From Pelagimonas phthalicica (lineage in GTDB: Bacteria > Pseudomonadota > Alphaproteobacteria > Rhodobacterales > Rhodobacteraceae): a stretch of 64,000 nucleotides of DNA. A model generated the notes under the pieces. It did not search any database. It saw nothing but the letters and a program-made list of their open reading frames with translations, and was not told the origin of the DNA. Below are positions 1-7,945 of this stretch, one piece after another. A program made the translations under genes and the position numbers. The number at the start of each line of letters is the position of its first letter. Position 1 is the stretch's first letter. The stretch is taken from positions 434,001-498,000 of the forward strand of contig NZ_SOAP01000001.1 of NCBI RefSeq assembly GCF_004364805.1, written 5' to 3'.

Positions 1-421
1 CCTCGCTGATCTCCACCCGGCCCAGCCAGTCGGCGGCACTGTCGCGGATATCACCATAATGGCGCGCGCCCACGGCCATCAGCCGCTCGCCGACATTGCC
101 GCCAGCGCTGACATTCATCCGCAGCCCGTCCCGCGCATGTTGATGGACAAAGGCCCAGTCGGTGCGGCGCAACATGCGCCGCTCTGGCTCGCTCATCTGC
201 AAGGTATCGCGCGGGCCAGCCTCGCGCGTGCCAAACACCACCTGCCCCTGATCTGGGGTCAATTGCCCTGCCAGACAGTTCAACAATGTGGTCTTGCCCG
301 AGCCGCTTTCCCCAACGATCCCCATGACTTCGCCCGGATAGAGGTCAAACGCCACATCGGTGCAGCCTACATGGCTGCCATAGGTCTTGCGGATATCCCG
401 CACGGATAGCAAAGGTGTCAT
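1..421 (-). CDS. phnK: C-P lyase ATP-binding subunit PhnK (partial, C-terminus beyond window)
   Basis: ABC-type ATPase of the carbon-phosphorus lyase system. The visible N-terminal part begins MTPLLSVRDIRKTYGSHVG and carries a Walker A motif GESGSGKTT at about residues 36-44. After it come the PhnK-typical insert (LNCLAGQL, then DTLQMSEPERR) and the start of the helical region (HQHARDGLRMNVS). The gene runs off the left edge, so the signature motif and Walker B are not visible. Its ATG overlaps the phnJ stop codon by four bases (ATGA), which implies translational coupling. In E. coli PhnK binds the PhnGHIJ core complex. PhnL is a paralogue, but the position directly after phnJ and the N-terminal sequence favour PhnK. 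Confidence 0.93.
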   Translation of the reverse strand, partial: MTPLLSVRDIRKTYGSHVGCTDVAFDLYPGEVMGIVGESGSGKTTLLNCLAGQLTPDQGQVVFGTREAGPRDTLQMSEPERRMLRRTDWAFVHQHARDGLRMNVSAGGNVGERLMAVGARHYGDIRDSAADWLGRVEISE

Positions 422-1266
422 GCTGCATCCTTTCCAACATGCCCCGCCGCGCGGCGGCTTTCGCAATAATCAGTGTCCGAACAGACAAACATCCGCCCGC
501 CCTGATCATCGGTGATAACCTCATCAAGATAGGAATCCTCGGCCCCGCACAGCGCGCAGGCATGGGGGGCCTTGGACGCCTCAAACGGGTGATCGTCAAA
601 ATCAAGGCTCACCACTTTGGTGTATGGGGGCAGCGCATAGATGCGCTGCTCACGCCCCGCCCCGAAAAGCTGGATCGCCGCCATCTCCATCTTGGGATTG
701 TCGAATTTCGGGATCGGCGACGGGTCCATCACGTAACGCCCCTGCACCTCGACCGGATAGGCATAAGAGGTGGCGATATGGCCGTGGCGGGCGATATCCT
801 CGTAGAGCTTCACGTGCATAAGACCATATTCCTCAAGCGCGTGCATCTTGCGCGTCTCGGTCTCGCGCGGCTCAAGGAAACGCAGTGGTTCGGGGATTGG
901 AACCTGATAGACAAGGATCTGATCCTCGCTCAGCACCTCTTCGGGGATGCGGTGGCGGGTCTGGATCACCGTGGCCTCAGCGGTTTTGCTGGTGGTGGCC
1001 ACATCCGCCGTACGCTCAAAGAACTTGCGGATCGAGACCGCATTGGTGGTGTCATCCGCGCCCTGATCGATCACCTTGAGCGTGTCATCGGGCGTCAATG
1101 TCGCCGCCGAAACCTGCACCCCACCGGTGCCCCATCCATAAGGCATGGGCATCTCACGGCTGGCAAAAGGCACCTGATAGCCGGGGATCGCCAACCCCTT
1201 GAGGATCGCGCGGCGGATCATACGTTTGGTCTGTTCATCCAGATAGGCGAAGTTATAGTCACTCAT
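418..1266 (-). CDS. phnJ: Alpha-D-ribose 1-methylphosphonate 5-phosphate C-P lyase PhnJ
   Basis: Radical SAM enzyme that cleaves the C-P bond of ribose-1-methylphosphonate 5-phosphate. The protein is 282 aa, the usual family length. The C-terminal cysteine cluster has the PhnJ arrangement CxxC-x21-C-x5-C (C237, C240, C262, C268), which in the family supplies the Fe-S cluster and the thiyl radical. The strongly conserved IPGYQVPFASREMPMPYGWG segment lies at residues 27-46 and holds the candidate radical glycine. The start at 1266 gives MSDYNFAYLD, the normal N-terminus, with an AAAGGA-like ribosome site upstream. A longer reading to 1383 would overlap the opposite-strand small gene and has no family support. 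Confidence 0.97.
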   Translation of the reverse strand: MSDYNFAYLDEQTKRMIRRAILKGLAIPGYQVPFASREMPMPYGWGTGGVQVSAATLTPDDTLKVIDQGADDTTNAVSIRKFFERTADVATTSKTAEATVIQTRHRIPEEVLSEDQILVYQVPIPEPLRFLEPRETETRKMHALEEYGLMHVKLYEDIARHGHIATSYAYPVEVQGRYVMDPSPIPKFDNPKMEMAAIQLFGAGREQRIYALPPYTKVVSLDFDDHPFEASKAPHACALCGAEDSYLDEVITDDQGGRMFVCSDTDYCESRRAAGHVGKDAA

Positions 1267-1297
1267 GGAACAGTCCTTTTCCGAGTGAGGTGAAGAC

Positions 1298-1573
1298 ATG
1301 AACGGCACAGTGATTGCGTTCTTCATGGCGGCCGTGGTTGCGGCCATAATCGGCACGGTGATCTGGGACAGCCGCCGACGCAAACGCCGCCGCGCCAGCC
1401 TGCATCAGGACAGCAGCGGCACCTGGGTTTGGACCGATTTTGACGGCTCCACCCGCAGCTCGCGCACCCATCCCGAAGAAAAAGGCGGCGATTGGTACAA
1501 TGAACCCGGCGGCGGAGGTTATGATGGCGGCTCTGACGGGGGCGGCGATGGTGGCGGGGGCGGCGGCGATTGA
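1298..1573 (+). CDS. Small single-pass membrane protein with glycine/aspartate-rich tail
   Basis: A 91-aa protein with one N-terminal membrane segment (about residues 5-23, VIAFFMAAVVAAIIGTVIW), a basic stop-transfer stretch RRRKRRR, a soluble middle (GTWVWTDFDGS) and a Gly/Asp-rich C-terminus of about 20 residues. A good ribosome site (GAGGTGAAG) lies just before the ATG. The gene lies on the strand opposite to the phn genes, between the HAD hydrolase (whose 3' end is two bases away) and phnJ. Function unknown; I recognise no domain. The clean RBS, hydrophobic helix and positive-inside charge pattern argue for a real gene rather than a shadow. Confidence 0.72.
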   Translation: MNGTVIAFFMAAVVAAIIGTVIWDSRRRKRRRASLHQDSSGTWVWTDFDGSTRSSRTHPEEKGGDWYNEPGGGGYDGGSDGGGDGGGGGGD

Positions 1574-1575
1574 CA

Positions 1576-2178
1576 TCACAGCAGACCCCGCTTGATCAAC
1601 TCGACCTCTAAGGCCTCGGCCCCGGTGAAATGGATCGCATCCATCCCCGCCGCCTTGGCACCGGTCACGTTTTTGGGGCTGTCATCGATAAACACACAGT
1701 CACTGGCCTGAACGCCAGCGCGCTCACACAGGATCTCATAGATCCGCGCATCGGGCTTGATGATCTGCTCTTCGCCAGACACCACGGTCACACCAAAGGC
1801 GGTTTTCAGCTCGGGGTGCAGGTTGCAGCCCACCGGCCAGGTCTCAAGCGACCAATTTGTGATGGCATGCAGCGGCACATCGCGCGCCTGCAGGCGGTGC
1901 AGCAATTCCCAGCTGCCGTCCAGCTTGGTCTGGATCGTGCGATCAAACCGCCCGACATAACCCGCCAACCGGGCGCGATCCTGGGCATCGTCAATCTCCA
2001 GCGCCAGATCGGTAAAGCGTTCGCCACCATCGGCGCGCAGGTTACGCTCGGCAAAGCCCACGCGCTCCATAAACGCCTGCACGGCCTCAACACTGCCCAG
2101 CTCGTCGAGCCAGGCCAGATGCGGCTGCCAATCCAGCAGCACACCGCCAATATCAAACACCACGACCGAGGGTTTCAT
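1576..2178 (-). CDS. HAD-superfamily hydrolase (subfamily IA-like) inside the phn cluster
   Basis: A 200-aa phosphatase-like protein with all four HAD motifs. Motif I is VFDIGGVLLDW with nucleophile Asp9, and the second Asp is replaced by Gly as in YihX-type HADs. Motif II is AITNWS, motif III is the Lys of IIKPDARIYE, and motif IV is CVFIDDSPKN. A cap-like helical region spans about residues 20-90. Its ATG overlaps the phnI stop by four bases, so it is translated as part of the phn operon. It may dephosphorylate a C-P lyase intermediate or product; a specific substrate cannot be read from the sequence. Confidence 0.9.
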   Translation of the reverse strand: MKPSVVVFDIGGVLLDWQPHLAWLDELGSVEAVQAFMERVGFAERNLRADGGERFTDLALEIDDAQDRARLAGYVGRFDRTIQTKLDGSWELLHRLQARDVPLHAITNWSLETWPVGCNLHPELKTAFGVTVVSGEEQIIKPDARIYEILCERAGVQASDCVFIDDSPKNVTGAKAAGMDAIHFTGAEALEVELIKRGLL

Positions 2179-3287
2179 TCCGCGGCCTCCGGCACTTGGT
2201 TTGCCATGTCGGCAGCTGCGCGGGCCTCTTCCACCTCTTTGCGCAGGGTCCGCACCAGCTCCAATTCCGATTGGAAATCAACGTAATGGGGCAGTTTGAT
2301 ATGTTCGAGGAACCCTGTCGCCTGGATATTGTCACCATGGCTCAGCACAAATTCCACATCCTGCGCAGGCGCGCCAACATTGTCCTCGCCCAGCTCTTCC
2401 CAACGCAGCGCCCGATCCACCAAAGCCATAGAGATCGACTTGCGTTCAGACTGACCAAAGACCAGCCCATAGCCGCGGGTAAACTGCGGCGGTTCGGTTT
2501 TTGAGCCGGTGAACTGGTTCACGGTCTCGCATTCGGTCAGGGTGATTTCACCAATCTCGATGGCGAAACCCAGCTCGGGGATCTCCATTTCAACGGCAAC
2601 CTCGCCAATGCGCAGCTCGCCGACAAAGGCATGGTTGCGGCCATAGCCGCGCTGGGTGGAATAGGCCATGCCAAGGGCAAACCCCTCATCCGAGCGGGTC
2701 AGGGCCTGCAGGCGCAGCGACCTGTCCGCAGGAAATTCCAGCGGCTCGCGGGTCAGATCCGGTGGGGTGTCCTCGCCCTCGCCCGCCTCTTCGATCAGCC
2801 CTTCGCGGTTCAAAAATCCGGTGACATGGGGCACGGGATCGGCGCTGGTCTCGCGACTTGGGGCCTCGGCCACCTCGCCATTGGCGGCCAGTTGAAAATC
2901 GATCAAACGGTGGGTGTAGTCAAAGGTCGGCCCCAAGACCTGCCCACCCGGCAGATCCTTGAACGTCGCCGAAATGCGCCGCTCGCAGGCCATCTCAGCA
3001 GTGTCCAGCGGCAGGCTGCCACCAAAGCGCGGCAAAGTTGTGCGATAGGCGCGGATCAAAAAGATCGCCTCGATCATATCGCCGCGCGCCTGCTTGATCG
3101 CCAGCGCCGCCAGATCCGCATCATAAAGCGAGCCTTCCGCCATGACGCGATTGACCGCCAGCTTGAGCTGTTCGCGGATCTGCGCAACGCTCAGCTCGGC
3201 AATATCCCTGTCGCCCCGGCGTTCTTCGCCCAGCCAGGCATGGGCGTTTTCAATGGCGCGTTCGCCACCCTTTACAGCCACATACAT
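2175..3287 (-). CDS. phnI: C-P lyase complex subunit PhnI
   Basis: Subunit of the PhnGHIJ core. In E. coli, PhnI with PhnG, H and L transfers the phosphonate to the C1 of ribose from ATP, releasing adenine. The protein has 370 aa against about 354 in E. coli. It begins MYVAVKGGERAIENAHAWL and keeps the family segments RISATFKDLPGGQVLGPTFDYTH (residues 105-127) and LQALTRSDEGFALGMAYSTQRGYG (residues 193-216). The C-terminus has an additional charged helix rich in Glu and Ala. The start codon overlaps the phnH stop by one base (TGATG). Confidence 0.96.
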   Translation of the reverse strand: MYVAVKGGERAIENAHAWLGEERRGDRDIAELSVAQIREQLKLAVNRVMAEGSLYDADLAALAIKQARGDMIEAIFLIRAYRTTLPRFGGSLPLDTAEMACERRISATFKDLPGGQVLGPTFDYTHRLIDFQLAANGEVAEAPSRETSADPVPHVTGFLNREGLIEEAGEGEDTPPDLTREPLEFPADRSLRLQALTRSDEGFALGMAYSTQRGYGRNHAFVGELRIGEVAVEMEIPELGFAIEIGEITLTECETVNQFTGSKTEPPQFTRGYGLVFGQSERKSISMALVDRALRWEELGEDNVGAPAQDVEFVLSHGDNIQATGFLEHIKLPHYVDFQSELELVRTLRKEVEEARAAADMANQVPEAAE

Positions 3288-3853
3288 CAGTTGACCTCCG
3301 TGCTGCGCGGCAGGGCCGCGAGTTGCGCGCCTGCGGTAAAGACAAAGTCCAGCCCCAAGGGAAACAGGGTGTGATTGGCCTGAAAGGCGGTGGTTTCGGG
3401 CAGAGAAAGTGCCGCGCTGTCCTTGATCCCGGGACCGCGCAGGGTTGCGCCATTTTGCGTCAGGCTATCGCTTTCCACGATCAAGGTGGCCGAGCGATCC
3501 GGGTATTCGGCGGTGCCGATCCGGTATTGCTCCAGTGGCAGCAACTCCTCCCAGCGCCCCAGCGCGAAATCCGCCCTTTCGGCCGGAACCAGGGGCGCGC
3601 CGAAATGAAAGGCAACCCAGCCGCGCATTTCTGCACTGTCAAAGCTCGGGGCCAAATAGAGGCCAGTATCGGCGTCGCACAGGGTCAACAGGGTGACCGC
3701 CGCGCCAATCGACAGCGGTGCGGGCCCCTGCCCGCCGCTGACCTCAAAGATCTCGCCCGGACGTGCCATGGCGTTCATCAAGGCGCGAAACCCGTGGGCG
3801 GCCTCCTGGGCCGGATTGGCAAAACCGCCGCTGAGTGCTGCACTGTTCATCAA
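3287..3853 (-). CDS. phnH: C-P lyase complex subunit PhnH
   Basis: PhnH is a homodimeric subunit of the C-P lyase core with a fold related to PLP-dependent transferases but without cofactor. The 188-aa sequence has the family pattern: GFANPAQEAAHGFRALMNAMARPG near the N-terminus (about residues 10-33), LTLCDADTGLYLAP in the middle and TLIVESDSL in the second half. It overlaps phnG by four bases upstream and phnI by one base downstream, which is the conserved order G-H-I. Confidence 0.95.
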   Translation of the reverse strand: MMNSAALSGGFANPAQEAAHGFRALMNAMARPGEIFEVSGGQGPAPLSIGAAVTLLTLCDADTGLYLAPSFDSAEMRGWVAFHFGAPLVPAERADFALGRWEELLPLEQYRIGTAEYPDRSATLIVESDSLTQNGATLRGPGIKDSAALSLPETTAFQANHTLFPLGLDFVFTAGAQLAALPRSTEVN

Positions 3854-4302
3854 TCTTCCCCTCGCGCCATCGTAAAGAATTCAACTTTGGTGGCGGCAGC
3901 CTTGCCGGCGCGGGTCGCGCGGCGTGTCGCCATCTCTTGACGCAATGGTGCCAGCACCGCGTCGGCGATGTGATCCGCAGCCTCGGTCTGCATCAGCGCA
4001 TCAATCAAGGCCGCGCTCAGCGCATCCTCTTTGCTGCGCCCCTGCACATAGCCATGACCAACCGTTCCGCACGCCAGCTTGAGACTGGCGCGGGTCACGG
4101 TGATCTCGCCCAGATTGAACGGAGCCCCCGTGCCCCCGGCCCGACCGCGCACCATGACGCTGCCAATTTCGGGGGCGCGCAACAGCTCATGAGACGGGCT
4201 GAGATCCAGCGCCGACAACAAGTCTCTTGCCCGTCCGGTGGGCGATTTTGCCAGCAGGCTCAGCCAATCGCGCCGCGCCGTGTCTGTTGTTTGATCGAGC
4301 AT
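3850..4302 (-). CDS. phnG: C-P lyase complex subunit PhnG
   Basis: First gene of the C-P lyase operon. The 150-aa product has the typical PhnG start (RRDWLSLLAKSP), the MVRGRAGGTGAPFNLGEITVTR segment (residues 49-70) and the GHGYVQGRSKEDALSAALIDALMQ segment (residues 83-106). PhnG forms the core with PhnH, I and J. An AGAAGG ribosome site lies about nine bases before the ATG. Expression is probably under the divergent PhnF regulator and perhaps PhoB. Confidence 0.95.
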   Translation of the reverse strand: MLDQTTDTARRDWLSLLAKSPTGRARDLLSALDLSPSHELLRAPEIGSVMVRGRAGGTGAPFNLGEITVTRASLKLACGTVGHGYVQGRSKEDALSAALIDALMQTEAADHIADAVLAPLRQEMATRRATRAGKAAATKVEFFTMARGED

Positions 4303-4388
4303 CTAGACAACCTTCTCAGATACTATACAACTAGACACATCATGGCAAATCCGCGCAGATTCGACCATAGGAAATTTGTGAAACTCTC
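4303..4388. promoter_or_regulatory. phnG/phnF divergent control region with paired CTAGAC sites
   Basis: The 86-bp divergent region holds two inverted near-identical sites: CTAGACAAC at 4303-4311 and its mirror CAACTAGAC at 4328-4336, separated by 16 bases. GntR/HutC-family proteins such as PhnF bind inverted repeats of this sort, so this is the likely PhnF operator. One copy touches the phnG start codon, which fits repression. Binding is inferred only. Confidence 0.5.
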
Positions 4389-4395
4389 ATGACAG
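4378..4395 (-). promoter_or_regulatory. Candidate Pho box upstream of phnG
   Basis: On the minus strand the 18-mer CTGTCATGAGAGTTTCAC matches the first half of the Pho-box consensus (CTGTCAT) exactly and the second half in 4 of 7 positions at the right 4-base spacing. It points toward phnG, 75 bases from its ATG, and overlaps the phnF start. PhoB control of C-P lyase genes is well established in proteobacteria; this particular site is an inference. Confidence 0.35.
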
Positions 4396-5111
4396 CTCCC
4401 CGAAAAACCCCGATCTGGAAAGAGATATCACGCGCGTTACGCGCTGATATCGCTGAGAAAATCTATACCGAAGGCGACAAACTGCCGACCGAGGCCGAGC
4501 TGGCCGCGCGGTTTGGAGTCAATCGCCACACGGTGCGGCACGCCTTGAAATCACTGATCGAGGACGGATTGCTGCGCAGTCGGCGCGGGGCCGGTGTCTA
4601 TGTCACCGCCGCCCCCACGGACTACCCGATTGGCCGCCGCGTGCGGTTCCACCAAAACGTGCTGGCCGGGGGGCAAACCCCGCAAAAACGGATCCTGCAT
4701 ATCGACCACCGCCCCGCCTCGGATGGTGAGGCACAGGCCCTGAAACTGCCGCTGCGCGCACCGCTGGTGGTGTATCATGGGATCTCGCTGGCCGATGATC
4801 ATCCGATTGCCCTGTTCAGCAGCCATTTCCCGGCGGAACTGCTGCCCGGCATGGCCGACGCGCTGCGTGAAACCTCTGGTGTGACCGAGGCGTTGAAACG
4901 CTGTGGGGTGTCGGATTACACCCGCATCTCGACCCGCATCAGCGCCCGGATCGCCACCGCAACCCAGGCCAATCATCTGCACACCCAGGAAGGCGCGGCG
5001 CTGATCTATACGACCGGGGTGAATGTCGATCCTGACGGAACTCCGGTGGAATTTGGTCAGACCTGGTTCGCGGCAGATCGCGTGACCTTGACCTTTGACA
5101 GCCCCGATTGA
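4389..5111 (+). CDS. phnF: GntR-family (HutC/UTRA) transcriptional regulator PhnF
   Basis: A 240-aa regulator. The N-terminal winged helix at about residues 8-72 includes LPTEAELAARFGVNRHTVRHALKSL. A UTRA ligand-binding domain at about residues 90-235 includes RISTRISARIA and the closing VEFGQTWFAADRVTLTFDS. It is divergent from phnGHIJK with 86 bp between starts, the usual place for PhnF, the repressor of C-P lyase genes. The recognisable ribosome site (AGGAA) is somewhat far from the ATG, so translation may be weak. Confidence 0.92.
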   Translation: MTAPRKTPIWKEISRALRADIAEKIYTEGDKLPTEAELAARFGVNRHTVRHALKSLIEDGLLRSRRGAGVYVTAAPTDYPIGRRVRFHQNVLAGGQTPQKRILHIDHRPASDGEAQALKLPLRAPLVVYHGISLADDHPIALFSSHFPAELLPGMADALRETSGVTEALKRCGVSDYTRISTRISARIATATQANHLHTQEGAALIYTTGVNVDPDGTPVEFGQTWFAADRVTLTFDSPD

Positions 5112-5141
5112 GGGCTTGTCCCAAGCGCGCGGCAGGCGGAA

Positions 5142-5187
5142 CAAAAGTTTTAACTAAAACTTTTGCAAATTCCGTGCACGGAATTTG
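5142..5187. repeat. Two tandem perfect palindromes downstream of phnF
   Basis: Two adjacent palindromes. The first, 5142-5165, has 10-bp arms CAAAAGTTTT/AAAACTTTTG and a 4-base loop. The second, 5166-5187, is a perfect 22-bp palindrome centred on CCGTGCACGG. They lead straight into the GGGGCGCTGCCCC repeat. Position after phnF, between convergent genes, suggests a transcription terminator or part of a compound intergenic repeat. Confidence 0.7.
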
Positions 5188-5350
5188 GGGGCGCTGCCCC
5201 GTCCCGAGCAAGCTCGGGACTCCCCGGGATACTTATAGCGTTTCGATTTTCCTGAAATGACAAGCACCACTTAACGCGTTGAAATCTTTGATTTCAGGCA
5301 GCGTTCAGTGGTTCAGGTTTAATCGACAACGCTTTTGGCCCAAAGAAACC
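5188..5350. repeat. GGGGCGCTGCCCC terminator-like repeat, copy 1, interrupted
   Basis: The left part 5188-5232 has GGGGCGCTGCCCC followed by the hairpin GTCCCGAGC/GCTCGGGAC and CCCCGGGATA. The right part 5334-5350 is TTTGGCCCAAAGAAACC. In the other copies these two parts are contiguous; here a 97-bp palindromic element (5237-5333) lies between them. It separates the convergent phnF and transferase genes. Confidence 0.75.
5237..5333. repeat. 97-bp palindromic element, copy A (nested)
   Basis: The element begins AGCGTTTCGA and ends TCGACAACGCT, so the two ends are near-perfect inverted repeats. An internal stem GTTGAAATC/GATTTCAG is also visible. It has exactly the length (97 bp) and ends of the copies at 44020 and 57362, but its interior differs. 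It sits inside the GGGGCGCTGCCCC repeat, which shows it was inserted there. Confidence 0.7.
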
Positions 5351-5365
5351 TAAAGCGTTACGCCT

Positions 5366-5983
5366 TTAACCGCCGTATTTTTCCAAAAACTCAAGGACCG
5401 GAAGCGCGCGAAAATCTGTCAGGGTCTCCCGCAAGCGCGAGTGTTCCCAATCCCACCAGGCCAAGGCGATGATGCGCTCGGCAATCTCGGGCGGCTGGCG
5501 GTCGCGCAGTTTGGTGGCCGCTGCGCCTGCCACAATCGTATAGGGTGCCACATCTTTGGTCACCACCGCGCCCGACGCCACAACCGCCCCATGGCCGATG
5601 CTCACCTCGGGTTTGATCATCGCGCCATGACCGATCCAGGTGTCATGGCCGATAAAGGCACGGCGCGATTTGCGATGGGCGAAAAAGGCCTCATCCGTAT
5701 CGGCGTCCTCCCAATAATCGCCCGAACGATAGAGGAAATGATGGCAAGAGGCGGTGTGCAACGGGTGATCCGTCGCGCCGATCCGAACAAAGCTGGCGAT
5801 ATTGGCGAATTTGCCCACTGTGGCATTGGCGATATCGGCATAGCGGTCGCAATAGCTGTAATCGCCGATGTCACTATAGGCGATGCGCGCCCCTTTGCCG
5901 ATCTCGCAATAGCGGCCAAAGCGCACCTCTGTCAGGTCAACATCATCGTGCAAAAACGGTGTATCAGCCTTGAGACGGGCCAT
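5366..5983 (-). CDS. Phosphonate-metabolism hexapeptide-repeat transferase
   Basis: A 205-aa left-handed beta-helix protein. Hexapeptide repeats run over about residues 18-70 (VRFGRYCEIGKGARIAYSDIG onward) and again at 112-150 (IGHDTWIGHGAMIKPEVSIG, then HGAVVASGAVVTKDVAPYT). A loop with HHFLYRSGDYWEDADTDEAFF lies between. This is the pattern of the phn-associated acyltransferase family in C-P lyase loci. It is the last gene of the phnCDE operon, one base after the SDR gene. The acyl donor and acceptor are unknown; N-acetylation of aminoalkylphosphonates is a possible role. Confidence 0.85.
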   Translation of the reverse strand: MARLKADTPFLHDDVDLTEVRFGRYCEIGKGARIAYSDIGDYSYCDRYADIANATVGKFANIASFVRIGATDHPLHTASCHHFLYRSGDYWEDADTDEAFFAHRKSRRAFIGHDTWIGHGAMIKPEVSIGHGAVVASGAVVTKDVAPYTIVAGAAATKLRDRQPPEIAERIIALAWWDWEHSRLRETLTDFRALPVLEFLEKYGG

Positions 5984-5984
5984 A

Positions 5985-6638
5985 TCAGAACTCTCTTTCT
6001 TCGCCGCTAAAGCGAAAGAACTTGCCGGTATCGGCCAGTGTCAGGCGTTCGATCACATCCATGATCCCTTCGGCCACGGCGACCGGGTCTTCCTCCGCCT
6101 CCGCGCCGCCCATATCGGTGCGCACCCAGCCGGGATCGACCAAAGCCACGGTGATGCCTTCGGGTTCCAACATCGTGGCCAGCCCCTGCATAACTTTGTT
6201 CACCGCCGCCTTTGAGGCGCGGTAGGCGATCCGGTCCGCTTTGCGATAGCCCATCCAGGCCATTTGCGAAGAGATCGTGATGATCTTCGCCTCGCCCCCC
6301 TTCCGCAAAGCAGGCAAAGCCGCCTGCGCCACCGCCAAAGGGGCCAGCGTGTTGACGTTCAAGGTCTCGGCAAAGCCGTCGAAATCCATGTCCAGCGGGG
6401 ATTGGCGCTCCGGACCAATCACCCCGGCATTGTTGATCACCACATCCAGCGGGCCAAGGCCGTTAAGCTGCTCCGCCAATTGCGCCGAAACTGTCGAAGG
6501 ATCATCCAGTTGTAAGGCCAGAGTATCCCCCTGCCCGTCCCGGGTCGTGCCGATCACCTCATGGCCACGGGCCCGCGCAACCTCGGCCAGCGCTTGCCCA
6601 ATTCCCCGGTTTGCTCCGGTCAGCAGAGTCCTCGCCAC
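5985..6638 (-). CDS. Short-chain dehydrogenase/reductase in phosphonate operon
   Basis: A 217-aa Rossmann protein. The cofactor motif is GANRGIG at residues 8-14, followed by VINNAGV (about 69-75), ISSQMAW with the catalytic Ser, YRASKAA with the catalytic Tyr and Lys, and DPGWVRTDMGG. Acidic residues after beta-2 are absent (GTTRDG), which leaves NADP possible. The start is GTG, overlapping the phnE2 stop by one base (TAGTG), so it is translationally coupled to the transporter. The substrate is unknown; the context suggests oxidation or reduction of a phosphonate side chain. Confidence 0.85.
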   Translation of the reverse strand: MARTLLTGANRGIGQALAEVARARGHEVIGTTRDGQGDTLALQLDDPSTVSAQLAEQLNGLGPLDVVINNAGVIGPERQSPLDMDFDGFAETLNVNTLAPLAVAQAALPALRKGGEAKIITISSQMAWMGYRKADRIAYRASKAAVNKVMQGLATMLEPEGITVALVDPGWVRTDMGGAEAEEDPVAVAEGIMDVIERLTLADTGKFFRFSGEEREF

Positions 6639-7945
6639 TAGTCTTTCTTTCCGATCAAGCGCCCGCGCAACCAGCCTGACAGCCAGTCCATCACCATGAC
6701 CATCACAATCACCAGCACGATGTAATAGGCGACCTCTTCCCAGTCCTTCTGGGTCTGCATGGCCTGGGTCAGCAGCAGCCCGATCCCGCCGCCAGTGATC
6801 GCGCCAATAATGGTCGCGGATCGTGTATTGGATTCAAGGAAATACAACACCTGAGCAATCAAAACCGGAACGATTTGTGGAATAACGCCAAAGCGATAGC
6901 GTTGCAGCGGCTTGGCCCCGGTCGATGAGACGCCTTCGATCTGCTTGTTGTCGACATTTTCCAAGGCTTCTGAGAACATCTTGCCAAAGGTGCCGGTATC
7001 CGTGATCAGGATCGCCAGTGCGCCGGTCATAGGGCCGGGGCCAAAGGCGCGGGCCAGAACGATGGTCCAGATCAGCCCGTCAACCCCACGTACAAAGTCA
7101 AAGATCCGCCGCATCCCAAAGCGCAAGGCCAGGATCGGGGTAAAGCGTTTCGCCGCCAGAAAGGCCAGTGGCAAGGCGACCATGGCGGCGCCAAAGGTGC
7201 CCAGGAACGCCATCAGGATGGTTTCGCCAATGGCCCACAAAACATCTCCATGGCGCCACATGGGGTTGCCCCAAAAATCCTGCCACGCGCCTTGTAGATT
7301 GCTGCGCTCCGGGTCGATCTGATCGCCAAACAGGATCTTGCCCAGCCCAACCCCATGATAAGGCGAGGCCAGCGTGAAAAAGAACAGCTCCCAACCGCCC
7401 GCATAGCGGAAAATCTCGGTCTTGGAGCGGGTCAGGGTCACGCGGCCATTCTCGGTGAACACACTCACCCGGCGCGGACCGGCCTTGATCCAATCCGGCA
7501 CGTCATTGCCGCGATTTGTGGTGATCTTGCCGCCCTCCAGCTGCGCTTCGATCTTGCCAAAGCCGGGCACGTCAATCTCGGTGTAATTGTCCGGGAACAA
7601 GGTCACGATCGCACCGTCCCCCAAATCAACCACAACCTCATCCTCTCCGCTCACCCAATCCGGGCGGGTGCCCTCGGGATAGCGACCCTTGCGCTCGCCC
7701 TCGATGGCGTAATCAATCGCACCATCACGGTGAGAGCGGGTGACATGGGTCTTGTAGCTCCAGCTATCCGAGGCCAGGATCACCGCGTTTTCCATCTTGG
7801 CCCGCTGTGCGAGGCCGGGGATGTCAAAGGCAAAGAACACATAGACAAAATAGGTCAGGATCACCGCAGGAACGGCAAAGCCGATCCATTTCTTGCGGCT
7901 GAACAGGGCGTCGGTTTCTTGTTGCAACAGGCTGAGATCGGCCAT
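6638..7945 (-). CDS. phnE: Phosphonate ABC transporter permease PhnE (long form, PhnE2)
   Basis: Inner-membrane permease. The first membrane helix is at about residues 20-40. It is followed by a large periplasmic insertion (about 45-180; GDGAIVTLFPDNYTEIDVPGFG), then the ABC permease core with the coupling motif region EALENVDNKQIEGVSSTGAKPLQ and GAITGGGIGLLL. It is longer than its partner by about 150 aa, typical of the second PhnE in alphaproteobacteria. ATG at 7945 overlaps the phnE1 stop (TGATG); a GTG one codon upstream at 7948 is an alternative. Confidence 0.93.
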   Translation of the reverse strand: MADLSLLQQETDALFSRKKWIGFAVPAVILTYFVYVFFAFDIPGLAQRAKMENAVILASDSWSYKTHVTRSHRDGAIDYAIEGERKGRYPEGTRPDWVSGEDEVVVDLGDGAIVTLFPDNYTEIDVPGFGKIEAQLEGGKITTNRGNDVPDWIKAGPRRVSVFTENGRVTLTRSKTEIFRYAGGWELFFFTLASPYHGVGLGKILFGDQIDPERSNLQGAWQDFWGNPMWRHGDVLWAIGETILMAFLGTFGAAMVALPLAFLAAKRFTPILALRFGMRRIFDFVRGVDGLIWTIVLARAFGPGPMTGALAILITDTGTFGKMFSEALENVDNKQIEGVSSTGAKPLQRYRFGVIPQIVPVLIAQVLYFLESNTRSATIIGAITGGGIGLLLTQAMQTQKDWEEVAYYIVLVIVMVMVMDWLSGWLRGRLIGKKD

